The notes beneath the pieces were generated by a model. That model saw nothing but the letters and a program-made list of their open reading frames with translations. It was not told the origin of the DNA and ran no database searches. Below, one piece after another: positions 5,511-5,894 of a stretch of DNA of 5,894 bases; position 1 is the first letter of the stretch, and each line of letters opens with the position of its first letter. The DNA is from Sphingobacterium sp. (GTDB taxonomy: Bacteria; Bacteroidota; Bacteroidia; Sphingobacteriales; Sphingobacteriaceae), in the NCBI GenBank assembly GCA_030146225.1, contig JASLCA010000327.1:1-5894 (forward strand), in the 5' to 3' direction. A program made the position numbers and the translations under genes.

Positions 5511-5894
5511 ATGAAGATGAAGAAGATAGGTGTCTTTTTAGGCTGTACTTTAGCAATAGTTGCCATTTCAGCCTTTACCACGATTCAAGAAGATTTTAAG
5601 CCGCTTAACTTAAAAGTCCTTCCTAAAAACATCAGCAAGGAAGATCTCGATAAGACCATGAAAGGCTTTAATGCAGCATTGGGTGTTAAATGTAATTTTT
5701 GCCATGCACCAAAAGCAGATGGTCAAGCTGGATTGGACTTTGCTAGTGATGCAAATTACCATAAAGCCATTGCCCGCAGTATGATTAAGATGACGCAAAA
5801 GATAAATAAAAAACATTTTCAGCATAGGGATAAAGAAGGTCTACTAAAGCAGATAGACTGTGCAACCTGTCATAATGGTCAAGCTGAGCCGAAG
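5511..5894 (+). CDS. Exported diheme c-type cytochrome, reaction-centre cytochrome c subunit-like (3' truncated)
   Basis: The frame from ATG 5511 stays open for 128 codons to the window edge with no stop. The N-terminus (MKMKKIGVFLGCTLAIVAISA) is a signal peptide or anchor; ATG 5517 is an alternative start two codons later. Cys12 is an unlikely lipobox cysteine because the hydrophobic stretch before it is too short and Phe stands at -3. Two covalent heme sites are visible: CNFCH (61-65) and CATCH (117-121). The block around LKVLPKNISKEDLDKTMKGF (35-54), the DFASDA segment (76-81) and RSMIKMTQKIN (89-99) resemble the small Bacteroidota cytochromes related to the photosynthetic reaction-centre cytochrome c subunit. 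Met91 or Met94 may be an axial heme ligand (inference). In such proteins the second heme motif lies close to the C-terminus, so probably only a few residues are missing. Electron transfer in the periplasm is likely; the partner is unknown. Confidence 0.87.
   Translation, partial: MKMKKIGVFLGCTLAIVAISAFTTIQEDFKPLNLKVLPKNISKEDLDKTMKGFNAALGVKCNFCHAPKADGQAGLDFASDANYHKAIARSMIKMTQKINKKHFQHRDKEGLLKQIDCATCHNGQAEPK

Noticed and set aside
5538..5546. Lipoprotein signal around Cys12 of the cytochrome
   Set aside because: The cysteine follows only about six hydrophobic residues and has Phe at -3, so it does not fit a lipobox.
5610..5825. Minus-strand reading frame of 71 codons near the right edge
   Set aside because: It is antisense to the cytochrome gene, which has two CXXCH motifs and a signal peptide in the plus frame. 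The plus frame is the real gene although it has no stop inside the window.

Overview
The window looks like ordinary chromosomal DNA from a Bacteroidota bacterium, probably of the Sphingobacteriaceae (Sphingobacterium-like). This placement rests on several things: protein wording typical of the group in the acyltransferase, the DNA ligase and the small cytochrome; no Shine-Dalgarno sequence at any start codon, with A/T-rich leaders instead; and candidate promoters of the TTTG / TAnnTTTG type. It is an inference from sequence style, not a database match.

Layout. Positions 1-504 hold the C-terminal part of a lipid A-type (HtrB/LpxL-like) lysophospholipid acyltransferase, whose 5' end lies outside the window. 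It overlaps by four bases (ATGA) a complete family 2 glycosyltransferase (501-1532), so the two form a cell-envelope gene pair. After a 123-base gap with a possible promoter come ligA (1656-3680, NAD-dependent DNA ligase) and, 21 bases later, dapA (3702-4583, dihydrodipicolinate synthase), probably co-transcribed. A perfect 34-base palindrome flanked by A and T runs (4602-4635) forms a bidirectional terminator. It is shared with a convergent minus-strand gene for a secreted alpha/beta hydrolase (4647-5327). A 183-base divergent intergenic region (5328-5510) holds a good minus-strand promoter candidate and a small inverted repeat. The last gene, a diheme c-type cytochrome (5511 to the window end), runs off the right edge with no stop codon.

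The genes cover envelope lipid and glycan synthesis, DNA replication and repair, lysine/diaminopimelate synthesis (which also feeds peptidoglycan), an exported esterase-like enzyme and an exported electron carrier. I see no mobile element, CRISPR array, RNA gene or defence system, and no gap longer than 300 bases. I found no convincing undescribed system. The observations that merit a look are modest: an eight-T tract at the start of the glycosyltransferase, a ligase promoter that would give an almost leaderless mRNA, changes at the lysine-binding site of DapA, and the composition of the divergent promoter region.
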